Source of the DNA: CAWACP01 sp963780655
Lineage (GTDB): Bacteria > Acidobacteriota > Terriglobia > Bryobacterales > Bryobacteraceae
Reading direction: 5' to 3'
NCBI GenBank assembly: GCA_963780655.1
Contig: CAWACP010000003.1
Location: 1,488,001-1,552,000, forward strand
DNA length: 64,000 nucleotides
In this document: piece by piece, positions 35,329-43,484 of the stretch
How positions within the stretch are numbered: position 1 is the first letter of the stretch
Layout of the letters: each line of letters starts with the position of its first letter
Notes under the pieces: model-generated
Database searches by the model: none
Told to the model about the DNA's origin: nothing
Seen by the model: the letters and a program-made list of their open reading frames with translations, nothing else
Position numbers and translations under genes: made by a program

Positions 35329-36681
35329 CTATGCGGCGCCGCCGGGCGCCCGGTTCACATAGTTCGTTCCGGCGCCACTCTTTTCCAGGTCGAAAGCGTC
35401 GACGATGCGCCGCTCCACGGTGTAGGCGGTGAAGGTGAGCTTCTCATGCGAGACGTCCACCACCTGGAAGCACTGCCTCCGCTCGAACTGCCGGGCCATC
35501 AACGCGTCGTGGCGCGGCTCCAGCCTGTACATCTTCGGTCCGCTGACGCTGATGGCGTACACCACGCCTGGCGATGCCGGATCGACAACTTTGTCGCGAG
35601 CCACTTTATGGCTGCGCCAGTAACAGTGATCGTGGCCCTGCAGCACCAGGTCGACATGGTATTTCTCGTACAGCGGAGCGAGCGCCGCACGCATTTCGAC
35701 GTAATTGCGGCCACTGGTGACGGCGTAGATTCCCTGGTGCTGCACCACGATGGTCCAGCGGTTGGGATTGTTCGCCAGCACCCCGGTGAGCCATTCCACC
35801 TCCCGGTCCCAGACGCGTTGCCGGGCCGCGGGCTCGAATTCCTCGTTGGCGAACACATTGGCATCCAGCGCGACGAACCGAACACCCTGGTAATCAACGT
35901 AGTACGACTGTCCCGGCATCTCCGCGATGTTCGGCCCGTTGGCCGGCACAATGAACTGGCTCCTCCACACCGGAGATACCGCAAGCACCCTTTGCGAATC
36001 GGGGCCGCCGGGCTCGCGGTGCAGATCGTGATTGCCCGGCACGGGGAGGCTCGGCGTCATGGCCGTGGTAAAACTAAACGCGTCGCTCCATTCGCCCCAC
36101 AGCCGGTCGTCGTATCCTTCAGCCACCAGGTCGCCCGCGTGCACCAGCAGCCGCGCTTCCGGCGCCGTCGCGAAAGCCACTCGCATGGTACGCGAGCATA
36201 ATGAGCGAATAGAGTTCTGTGCGTCGCCGACGTACAGGAAGCGGAACGGCTCGGGCTTGTCGGAGGCGGTGCGGAAGAGATTCCACTCGCTCCACGTACT
36301 GCCGTCGCCTGTGCGATAGCAATAAGCCGTGTCCGGGCGCAGCGCGGTGAACGTCGCGGCGTAGTGCGCCACGCGCCTGCCGCCGGGAACCGAGTCCTCC
36401 TGGCCGGTCGCCCGCACGGTGGTGGCGCTCTTCTCGAAGGCCGGATCGGCGGAAACGAGCGCGCATTGCGCCTGCGGCGTCTCCGCCCGCGATTCGGTCC
36501 GCCAGGTCACCGGCTGCGCGCGGCCGGGATCGTCGCTCAGTCCCAGAATGATGCGGGCAGGCACGGCGTCCGGAGACGCGGGTGGCGCCGATGGCTCGCG
36601 GCCCAACAGCAGCGTGGGCGCCAGCGCCGCCGGCGCAAGCAGCGCTCGGCGGGTGAGGAGCAGGCGGTCGTTCGCAGGCAT
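35329..36681 (-). CDS. Purple-acid-phosphatase-like metallophosphatase
   Basis: A 450-residue protein from the ATG at 36681. A twin-Arg-like signal (LLLTRRALLAPAALAPTLLLG) precedes a fibronectin-type domain (FTALRPDTAYCYRTGDG) and a calcineurin-like domain with ligands in YVGDAQN, HAGDLVAEGYDD, PGNHDLH, VQHQG and QGHDHCY. Likely an exported phosphomonoesterase. The longer ORF to 36840 overlaps the upstream phosphodiesterase and lacks a signal at its start. It follows that gene by 23 bp in one operon. Confidence 0.85.
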   Translation of the reverse strand: MPANDRLLLTRRALLAPAALAPTLLLGREPSAPPASPDAVPARIILGLSDDPGRAQPVTWRTESRAETPQAQCALVSADPAFEKSATTVRATGQEDSVPGGRRVAHYAATFTALRPDTAYCYRTGDGSTWSEWNLFRTASDKPEPFRFLYVGDAQNSIRSLCSRTMRVAFATAPEARLLVHAGDLVAEGYDDRLWGEWSDAFSFTTAMTPSLPVPGNHDLHREPGGPDSQRVLAVSPVWRSQFIVPANGPNIAEMPGQSYYVDYQGVRFVALDANVFANEEFEPAARQRVWDREVEWLTGVLANNPNRWTIVVQHQGIYAVTSGRNYVEMRAALAPLYEKYHVDLVLQGHDHCYWRSHKVARDKVVDPASPGVVYAISVSGPKMYRLEPRHDALMARQFERRQCFQVVDVSHEKLTFTAYTVERRIVDAFDLEKSGAGTNYVNRAPGGAA

Positions 36682-36704
36682 ATGAGTTCGAATCTCCGCA
36701 ATGC

Positions 36705-37724
36705 TTAGCGGCTCGCGTTGATCGCCCTCGCCACGTCTTCGTACTGATCGGTAGCAATGAAGTCGGCGTGCGCCGCAATCGCCGCATTCCAACGTCTGAG
36801 CGCCGCCTCGCGTGAGCCGAAGTTGAACTCGGCCGTCCATCCCTGGTTTTCTTCGTCGGTGAAGCCGTTGATGGAGTAGAAACCAACGAGGTAACCGAGG
36901 CGATGGCCATGGTCAACGAACTTTTTCAGTCGCGTCCGCGCGGCGTCGCTCCAGTCATTTGCATGGTCCTTTCCGCAGAGCTCGATGAAGGCCCAGTCGG
37001 TCCCGAACCAGCGATGGTAGTTGTCGGCTCTTCTGCCGACCAGTTGCTCCGGCTCCATTTTCAGCATGTTCGCGAGCTTCTCCGCTCGGGCCGTTTTGGG
37101 CAGGTGGGTCGGATTGTCGTCGAATTTCGTGGCCGACCCAAAGACACGGATCTTCCCGCCCACCGAAACTCGCTCGTAGAAGAACTGTTGCTTGATGTCG
37201 TTCTGTTTGTCCTCCACCAGCACCATCATGGGCTTCACATCCAGGGGCGATTGTTTGCCGATATCGTCTGTCTTGATGGCCGTAGTCAGCCACGCGTCGT
37301 ACTTGTCCAGTACGGTGGAAATGGCCGCCAGATGCTCCGGCGGATCGTTCTTGATGTCCAGATACAGCGTGATGAGCGGCCAGTTACCCTTGTTGCCTTC
37401 TTTCAATGCTCTTTCGATAAGGGGCGCCACTTTGGGGAAAAAGTAAGTCTCGAGAGTGGGGGAGTCGGCTGTGGCGAGTTTCGCGTTGTGAATCTCCAGC
37501 GACCTCCCGTCAGCCCAGACGAGATCCTGCTCCACTACAAAAGGAACGCCCGCTGCGATCGCGCGATCGAGACGGTCAGCGAACTTTCCCTGATCGGGAT
37601 AAGCGTTGTGCGCCAGCATCAGCGTACGTGAACCGGGCGCGGTAGTCGTCGCAACCGTGCCCCGTACCGTCCCGGCGCTCAGCAGGCCGAAAGACGCAAG
37701 GAGAGCTATCATGAATCTGCTCAT
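36705..37724 (-). CDS. PLC/GDPD-like TIM-barrel phosphodiesterase, exported
   Basis: About 340 residues from the ATG at 37724, with the signal MSRFMIALLASFGLLSAGTV. The active-site-like start LMLAHNAYPD, then VVEQDLVWADGRSLEIHNA and ITLYLDIKND, matches the PLC-like phosphodiesterase superfamily (Aim6/PI-PLC type), where His and acidic residues sit at the ends of the first barrel strands. Probably cleaves a phosphodiester, perhaps phospholipid head groups or glycerophosphodiesters, feeding the phosphatase encoded next. An earlier ATG at 37742 is possible. Confidence 0.75.
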   Translation of the reverse strand: MSRFMIALLASFGLLSAGTVRGTVATTTAPGSRTLMLAHNAYPDQGKFADRLDRAIAAGVPFVVEQDLVWADGRSLEIHNAKLATADSPTLETYFFPKVAPLIERALKEGNKGNWPLITLYLDIKNDPPEHLAAISTVLDKYDAWLTTAIKTDDIGKQSPLDVKPMMVLVEDKQNDIKQQFFYERVSVGGKIRVFGSATKFDDNPTHLPKTARAEKLANMLKMEPEQLVGRRADNYHRWFGTDWAFIELCGKDHANDWSDAARTRLKKFVDHGHRLGYLVGFYSINGFTDEENQGWTAEFNFGSREAALRRWNAAIAAHADFIATDQYEDVARAINASR

Positions 37725-37774
37725 CGTAGCCAATTGAATCACGCGACTCTAAAAGGAATCTAAGGAAATCGGCC

Positions 37775-37791
37775 TGTCACGTAAGATTCAC
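37775..37791. promoter_or_regulatory. Pho-box-like pair (site C)
   Basis: CTGTCAC-GTAA-GATTCAC on the + strand places TGTCAC (37775) and ATTCAC (37786) 11 bp apart, very close to the classical CTGTCAT-N4-CTGTCAT box. It sits about 50-70 bp upstream of the PLC-like/phosphatase operon. Confidence 0.5.
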
Positions 37792-37841
37792 GAACTTGTT
37801 CTCGTTTGAACGCTTGTTCCGCGCGTGGAGAGCGCGCGCCC

Positions 37842-38786
37842 TCAGGGTTTGCCCGCAGGCTGAATACGGACCAGTGAGTCGCGGTAGTTGACCGTCAGTA
37901 CGTAGCGGCTGAGCGCGGGATATCCGAGGAGACCTGCCACTTCCACCCCGTTGTATCGGCTGAAGGTGTCCAGATCCACCAGTACGACATCGTCGGAGGT
38001 GATTTCCTGACCGGCCGTGCGAAAATGAACAGCCGATTTCATCTGCGGCACTTCCGATGCGCCGCCGGCGCCCTGCACCGAGCGCATAACCGAGCCAATC
38101 CCGGGGCCGCCCAGTTCTTTGGCCGTTGTTGGCGTAAGCGCATTGTGCGCGGCGCCCGTGTCCAGAAGAAAGTACCCGCTGTGCGGACCATCCAGTACGG
38201 TTCGCAAAAAGAGGACGGCCTTGACAACCAGCGCCCGTGTGAACCGCTCGTGAGGCTCGCTCGCCTGGTCATAGGGAGTCAGTTCGAGGACTCTTCCCGG
38301 GAAGTCGAGGCGGACGAGAAAGTCCGAGAAGAGCGCCAGGGGGAGCACGCCATCCGCCCCACCGACAACTCTGTGATCCACCACGTCCACGGGGCAATTA
38401 CGGAACGAGAGCGGACCGATGTCCACGGTGCGCGCTATCGCCAAAAACCCGCCGCGCGCCGGCTCGCCGAAACCGATCAACGACAGCCGCGCCTCCCGGG
38501 ACAGCGATAATGCGCGCGCCGCTCCGGCAGACATGACAATGTGCTCGGCGCCGCTGTCGAGGAGCAGCCGCAGGGGCCGTCCTCCGTTGATGCCTACCTT
38601 GAGAAACACCCCCATTGTCTTCCCGGGAGCGGGCACAAACGATGAGAGCGTCAACGTGTAGCTGCGCAGGGGACTCACAAGTTGAGCGCCCTCCAGCCGT
38701 GCGTTCGCCTGGCCTGCGCACAGAATGCCCCCAACGGCGCAGAGACCAACAAGCGGGCCCAGGCGGAATGTTGCGGCGTGGCGCAT
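37842..38786 (-). CDS. Retropepsin-like aspartyl protease family protein
   Basis: A 314-residue exported protein (signal PLVGLCAVGGILCAGQANA). Two Asp motifs are visible: LLLDSGAEHIVMS and FLLDTGAAHNALT, each at the start of a beta-rich half, with GVLPLALFSDFLVRLDF between. This is the build of two-lobed or tandem retropepsin/gag-aspartyl proteases. A periplasmic protease or a non-catalytic binding protein are both possible, since the first motif is DSG. It has its own upstream phased repeats (site D). Confidence 0.75.
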   Translation of the reverse strand: MRHAATFRLGPLVGLCAVGGILCAGQANARLEGAQLVSPLRSYTLTLSSFVPAPGKTMGVFLKVGINGGRPLRLLLDSGAEHIVMSAGAARALSLSREARLSLIGFGEPARGGFLAIARTVDIGPLSFRNCPVDVVDHRVVGGADGVLPLALFSDFLVRLDFPGRVLELTPYDQASEPHERFTRALVVKAVLFLRTVLDGPHSGYFLLDTGAAHNALTPTTAKELGGPGIGSVMRSVQGAGGASEVPQMKSAVHFRTAGQEITSDDVVLVDLDTFSRYNGVEVAGLLGYPALSRYVLTVNYRDSLVRIQPAGKP

Positions 38787-38826
38787 TGCGCTCTTGTGCG
38801 TTCTATCGACCGCGACCGGCCAAAAA

Positions 38827-38865
38827 TATTACATCTGCGTTTCCAAAGTATTACGAAATGGTTTC
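38827..38865. promoter_or_regulatory. Phased-repeat array (site D)
   Basis: TATTAC (38827), CGTTTC (38838), TATTAC (38849) and GGTTTC (38860) on the + strand start exactly 11 bp apart, the two TATTAC copies being identical. It lies 41-80 bp upstream of the retropepsin-like gene. Similarity to sites A and B is in phasing and in T at position 3 and C at position 6 of each unit. Confidence 0.45.
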
Positions 38866-38954
38866 AAACACAAGGAAAACCGTAAGGAGGAGTACTTCGG
38901 GCGGATTGTCAGGATGGAAGCGAACGCGGCTTCAGAAAGTGAAGCGGATCTTTC

Positions 38955-40601
38955 TCAGGCGTTCTCGAGGTAGCACGCCGGCACGAACGAAACATCGCTC
39001 GCTTCCCGCACGGCCAGACGTATCTGCGTCTCCATGATGTCTCGCGGAACGGGGTTGCGATAGTCGGTAAGGCAGCTTCGCAACGCTTCGGCGGGCTTCT
39101 GGCCGGCTGTGCGGACCAGGCGGTAAGCTTTCACGGTGAGCGACTCGGCGGCTCCCGGCGTCAGCAGGGTGGGCGTCAGGGTCTCGAACTCGGACAGGCA
39201 GGCTTCATCGAGTTGCATGCCGTGGACCAGGAACATAGTGCGGATGAGATCCAGGCCTTCGCGTGCTGTAGTGGTGGGAAACAGCGGTATCTTCACATCC
39301 ACGCGGCCCGGGCGTTTCAGGTCCACTTCCACGAGATCGGGCCGGCTGGTGGCCATGATCCAGATCACTCGGCCGCGGCTGGCGCTCGATCCCATCTCCT
39401 CCGCGATCATGGAGTACACGCGCCCGGAAACGCCCGAATCGTTCGCCCCGGCGTCGCGTCGTCCGAGCGCCTGGTCGGCCTCATCGATAAACACGTAGCA
39501 ACGTCCCAGCGCCTGAATCAGGCGGAAGATCTTTTCCAGATTACCTTCGGTACTGCCCACCCACTTGTCGCGGAAGTTCTTCATACGCACGACAGGCACG
39601 CCGGCCTCGCCCGCCAGGCACTCCACCAGAAACGTTTTGCCGGTTCCCACGGGCCCACAAATGAGATAGCCCTTCGGCAGCGCGCCGACATCGTTCGCGC
39701 GCCACAGTGCGATGTCCTGCCGCAACCACGCCTTCACCTTTTCCAGCCCGGCCAGGTTGTTCAGCGTCTTCGTGGGTTCGATGAAATCGATCAGGCCGTT
39801 GCAGTCCTGCTCCACCACGTCTTTCTTGAGCTGCACAACATCCGCCTGAGTGAGCTGCTGGCGCACATGATGCTTCGTTCGCACAATTCTGTCGAGAGAG
39901 GCCAGCGTGACTCCCGCCAACTGCTGTGCGACCGCGTTGCTCTCGTCCGGTGTCGCCATGACATCCGGAAAGTCGCGGGCGAGCGCCTGAAGGGCCGCTG
40001 CGATTTCCTCGGGTGAGGGCAGCGGGATGCGGGCCCGGGCCGTGCGGAGATTGTTCGACAGCAGCGGATGCAGGTCGTGCAGGTTCTCGCACACCAGAAA
40101 TGTCGCGAGCGCATGCCCGCACAGCAGATCCTCGTTGGCCCAGTCTCGCAGCAGCGTCACCATGGCCCCAAGGTCGTAATCGGCCATGGCCGGGACTGCC
40201 GGCGCGATCAGATCCGCCCCGAACAGCAGACATGCCACCTGCTGCGTCTTCTGGCTCAGCCGCCCCAGATTGGCGCAATATCGGAAATAGTGCGTCAGCA
40301 GCTCAACGGCCGCGCGCGGAGATTTCGGGAGCGGCTGTGCGTCCTTCAGATTCGGCCAGGACTGGAAGATCTGGCCGCCCTTCTCAACGCGGATTCCGCT
40401 GCCCAGGTCGTAGCTGAGCACCACGTCGAATCGCGGCAGGAGCACGTTCAACAGGAAGCTCCTCAGGTCCGCGAGGCGCACGCCCGTATCGGCAGGCGCG
40501 AGCATGCGGTCCTGCACGTTGCCGTAAACGATGAACTGGCTGGCGGCGCCGCTTTCGTAATGCTCCACCAGGTCGGATGCCCAGGATGGGAGAGACGGCA
40601 T
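38955..40601 (-). CDS. AAA+ ATPase, Ycf46-like
   Basis: A 548-residue protein. The N-terminal ~300 residues resemble the Ycf46-type extension (SQFIVYGNVQDRM at 21-33). The AAA domain has Walker A GPVGTGKT (316-323), Walker B YVFIDEAD (369-376), sensor-1 region IWIMATSRPD and the Arg-finger segment KRPGR (429-433), so it should be active. It is the last gene of a five-gene operon with a PspA-like protein and could act like Vps4, remodelling PspA/ESCRT-III polymers. Its ATG overlaps the upstream stop as ATGA. Confidence 0.85.
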   Translation of the reverse strand: MPSLPSWASDLVEHYESGAASQFIVYGNVQDRMLAPADTGVRLADLRSFLLNVLLPRFDVVLSYDLGSGIRVEKGGQIFQSWPNLKDAQPLPKSPRAAVELLTHYFRYCANLGRLSQKTQQVACLLFGADLIAPAVPAMADYDLGAMVTLLRDWANEDLLCGHALATFLVCENLHDLHPLLSNNLRTARARIPLPSPEEIAAALQALARDFPDVMATPDESNAVAQQLAGVTLASLDRIVRTKHHVRQQLTQADVVQLKKDVVEQDCNGLIDFIEPTKTLNNLAGLEKVKAWLRQDIALWRANDVGALPKGYLICGPVGTGKTFLVECLAGEAGVPVVRMKNFRDKWVGSTEGNLEKIFRLIQALGRCYVFIDEADQALGRRDAGANDSGVSGRVYSMIAEEMGSSASRGRVIWIMATSRPDLVEVDLKRPGRVDVKIPLFPTTTAREGLDLIRTMFLVHGMQLDEACLSEFETLTPTLLTPGAAESLTVKAYRLVRTAGQKPAEALRSCLTDYRNPVPRDIMETQIRLAVREASDVSFVPACYLENA

Positions 40602-41425
40602 CAGTTGGTCTCCGCGGCGCGGTTGTCGGTCCGCGGGCGGTAAGCCTGATCGAGGTCGGCCACTGCGCTTTCCGCGTCGCCGAACAGCGCCGTCGAAGCG
40701 AGATTCGTAGCCAGCTCAATGTCGGTGGCGATGGTTTGCGGCTTGCCCTGAATGGTGGCGTTCTCGATCATGAGTTCCACCTGCGCTTCAATGCGCATCG
40801 CATCGCTGTCGATCTCCTGGAGTGATTCGGCGCGGCGGCTGATGTTGGCCAGACGTTCCCTGAGAATAGCCAGCGTCGCCGTCCTCGAACGCCGTAACGC
40901 CTCCGATTCGCCCGACGACTTCAGTTCCGTCTCGATGTCCTCGATGTTGCGCCGGAGAGCGGCCTCGGTATCGGATGCACCCGCGCTCACCATGTTGTTC
41001 TGCGCAACCAGCAGCTTCAGGTAGACCCATTCGAGGCGCTTCAATGCGTCCTGATTGGCTTCCAGCGTGAATTCGTCGCCCTGCTGGTCGCGGAGAACGC
41101 GAGCCGCCTGGTCGCAGCGCGCGGACAGCCGAGCGAATCGGCCCTGCAGATCCTGAGGCAGCGTGCGAATCAGATCGATCCGCTTACGCTCCGCATCGGC
41201 TTCCGAGAGATGCAGATGCTGCGCATCCACCACCTTCTGGAAGCGCGCATTGGTGGCCAGCGCGAAAAGATAGAGCGTCTCGGCGCCCAGGCCGAGCAGC
41301 CAGAATGCCGGCTCACTAAAACCGAGAATGCCGAAAGCGGTGACGCCGAGCACGTTGAAAGGCACGGCGCCCAGAGCCGCCACAGGCACGCGCGCAAAGA
41401 ATGCGGATTTGACGTAGCGCCACAC
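40601..41425 (-). CDS. Two-TM coiled-coil membrane protein of unknown function
   Basis: A 274-residue protein. Two hydrophobic helices near the N-terminus (PVAALGAVPFNVLGVTAFGIL and FWLLGLGAETLYLFALAT) are followed by ~200 residues of long, charged alpha-helix with heptad character (EANQDALKRLEWVYLKLL, NIEDIETELKSSGES), probably coiled coil in the cytoplasm. I do not recognise a named family. Between a PspA-like protein and an AAA ATPase, it is a good candidate for the membrane anchor that recruits both. Confidence 0.75.
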   Translation of the reverse strand: MWRYVKSAFFARVPVAALGAVPFNVLGVTAFGILGFSEPAFWLLGLGAETLYLFALATNARFQKVVDAQHLHLSEADAERKRIDLIRTLPQDLQGRFARLSARCDQAARVLRDQQGDEFTLEANQDALKRLEWVYLKLLVAQNNMVSAGASDTEAALRRNIEDIETELKSSGESEALRRSRTATLAILRERLANISRRAESLQEIDSDAMRIEAQVELMIENATIQGKPQTIATDIELATNLASTALFGDAESAVADLDQAYRPRTDNRAAETN

Positions 41426-41461
41426 GGTGTCAGGAATGCAGGCCCAGGGCCTGCTCTACCA

Positions 41462-42223
41462 TCATGCCTGCTCGGCGGCGCCGGGCGTGGGACCCATGGT
41501 CCGCGCCGGGGATTCCGCGGGCGCGGCCGCAGGCGCCACCGGATCGAGCGCGATGCCTTCCTTCGCCGCGAAGTCGGCCAGCGCCTGATCGGCCAGCGCA
41601 TTCTGCTCGGATTCCTTCAACTGGACGCCGGACATGTCCAGGGCATCGTGCGCCACGCGGGCCCGTCCGGCCGCCTTCTCGCGTTCTTCCTCCACCATCG
41701 TGGTGAGCCTGTCGAGCGTATCGCCCGAGCCGCCGATCTGTGACACCATACCCGAAGCCATTTCCGTCATCTCGGCCATTGCCCGCTTCATTTTCATGTC
41801 GCTGATTCCGGCCTTCAGCGATTCGATCTTTGCTTTCGCCGTACTCACCGCCACGTCGCGCGCCCTGATAAGGTCCTTGTAGGTCCCTTCGGCCTGTCCG
41901 AGCTGCGTGCGGTTCTCCTCGAGTTCCCGATCCACCGTCTGCAGGCGAACTGCGTATTGGCCGGCCGCCGAACGATTTCCGGCGCGCAGGTTCGCGGTCG
42001 TCTTCGCCTTCAGGTCGCGCTGCTCGGCCTCGAGCTTGCGAACCTGTGTCATGAGCCGCTCGCACAGGGCGGCGTGGGAGATCAGACCCTGGTTGTACTG
42101 CGCTATCTGCTTCCGCAGATTCTCCGTCTCTACTTCCAGCAGAGCTTCCGGGTTCTGCCTCTCCAGACCCGAAACGAACAGCCCCATAAAACCCCGAAAA
42201 AGGTTCGCGATTCTCTTGAACAT
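41462..42223 (-). CDS. PspA/IM30 (ESCRT-III-like) family protein
   Basis: A 253-residue, almost wholly helical protein. The N-terminal amphipathic helix (MFKRIANLFRGFMGLF) would insert into the membrane surface. The following long hairpin (LRKQIAQYNQGL, CERLMTQVRKLEAEQRDLKAKTTANLRAGN) is the PspA core. The C-terminal ~45 residues are low-complexity Ala/Pro. PspA proteins polymerise on stressed membranes and limit proton leakage. Here it is encoded with an AAA+ ATPase and not with pspBC or pspF. Confidence 0.82.
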   Translation of the reverse strand: MFKRIANLFRGFMGLFVSGLERQNPEALLEVETENLRKQIAQYNQGLISHAALCERLMTQVRKLEAEQRDLKAKTTANLRAGNRSAAGQYAVRLQTVDRELEENRTQLGQAEGTYKDLIRARDVAVSTAKAKIESLKAGISDMKMKRAMAEMTEMASGMVSQIGGSGDTLDRLTTMVEEEREKAAGRARVAHDALDMSGVQLKESEQNALADQALADFAAKEGIALDPVAPAAAPAESPARTMGPTPGAAEQA

Positions 42224-42272
42224 GCGTTCACATCCTGGTGTTATTGTCCATCACTCTCAAAGCGCTTGTTGA

Positions 42273-43472
42273 TCATCGGGCGCCCTGCGTTCTCTGCCAG
42301 CTCGTCAGGAGATTGGAAAGCACCTCGGCGCGCGGCGGCTCGCACATCTTCTGCAGATTGAGCTGCACTCCGTATCTCGCATACTGCACGAACGGGCTCT
42401 CCGGGAATCGCACCGGGACGCTGGGATTGCCGGGCCGGAACCCGTGCGTCAGCGACTCCTTCTGAATGCGGTCACTCAGCAGAAAATCAAGAAAAGTTTT
42501 GGCGGCCTTTCGCTGCGCCGGCGAGCTCCATGAGGCGTTAATGATGTAGTACGGATTATCGTTCCACTCGTTGTACTCCGGGTAGACGACGCGGATCTGC
42601 CCCCACCGGCCCTCGGCGTTCTTCAGATAGTCGATGGCCACGCTTTCGTACACGAACAGCGCGTCATACGATGACGGCCCCTTGAGCACCATCTCCCGCA
42701 TCATGTTTCCGGTGCTGTCCGACATGCCTGCCACGCCCCGTTCGAGCTGTTCGAGCCACGTCTGAAAACCGGCGTTCACGATGTCTTTCAGGGTCAGGTC
42801 GCGGGTCTTTCCGGAATACGAATACGCCGCCAGCACCAGCGTCATCAGTCCGGAGTTCGATTCGTTGGGCGACGTATGGCCGAACTTGAAGAAGCCCCAA
42901 TCCGGCTTGCCCGCGATTGCGTCCCAGCCGCTCTTCTCCTGCTCCGCCTGGGCGACGGTGACGAACGACACGGTCTTGTACTTCTGCACGAAGGCCTGAT
43001 ACCGCTCGTCCCACATCACGAAGACCATGGGCGAAAGCGCCAGAGTGTCCTCGCGCTCAATCGGGTTCGAGCCGTACTTCACCTGCCAGTCCTGCACAAA
43101 TGAGTCTTTGTACAGCGAGCTTGCCGGCGACCATACGTTTATCCGCTGGTCGCCGCCCACCAGCGCGTGGGCGCCGTCGAGCGAACCCATTGGGATCAGG
43201 TTGATGCCGACGTCGGCGCCGTCGGATGTTTTGGCGAACTCCGCGGACGCCCATTCGAGCCATCGCTTCTTCTCGGTTCCATAGGCAATACCAATCTGCA
43301 CGCTTGCCTGCGGGGCCGAGCTGGCGGCCGTGCCCGCGCCGGAACCGGACTTCGCGAGCGGACTCCGCCACAAAACGTGGCCAAAGCGGTAAAACGCCCC
43401 GCCAATGCAGGCGAGGATGAACAGGAAGATCAGAGTCTTGCCCAGAGGCGTCAGTCTCGGTGCGTCGGCCAT
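42273..43472 (-). CDS. Membrane-anchored solute-binding-protein-like
   Basis: A 399-residue protein. A single N-terminal membrane helix (TLIFLFILACIGGAFYRF) anchors a periplasmic domain with the type 2 solute-binding fold: VQIGIAYGTEKKRWLEW, LALSPMVFVMW, WGFFKFGHTSPNESNSGLMTLV and YESVAIDYL. It is a paralogue of the binding-protein half of the next gene upstream (both have KFGHT-P, SNSGL, LYES/VYES). No ABC permease or ATPase is present, so it is more likely a sensor or structural partner than a transporter subunit. Confidence 0.8.
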   Translation of the reverse strand: MADAPRLTPLGKTLIFLFILACIGGAFYRFGHVLWRSPLAKSGSGAGTAASSAPQASVQIGIAYGTEKKRWLEWASAEFAKTSDGADVGINLIPMGSLDGAHALVGGDQRINVWSPASSLYKDSFVQDWQVKYGSNPIEREDTLALSPMVFVMWDERYQAFVQKYKTVSFVTVAQAEQEKSGWDAIAGKPDWGFFKFGHTSPNESNSGLMTLVLAAYSYSGKTRDLTLKDIVNAGFQTWLEQLERGVAGMSDSTGNMMREMVLKGPSSYDALFVYESVAIDYLKNAEGRWGQIRVVYPEYNEWNDNPYYIINASWSSPAQRKAAKTFLDFLLSDRIQKESLTHGFRPGNPSVPVRFPESPFVQYARYGVQLNLQKMCEPPRAEVLSNLLTSWQRTQGAR

Positions 43473-43484
43473 GGATTCCTCAGG

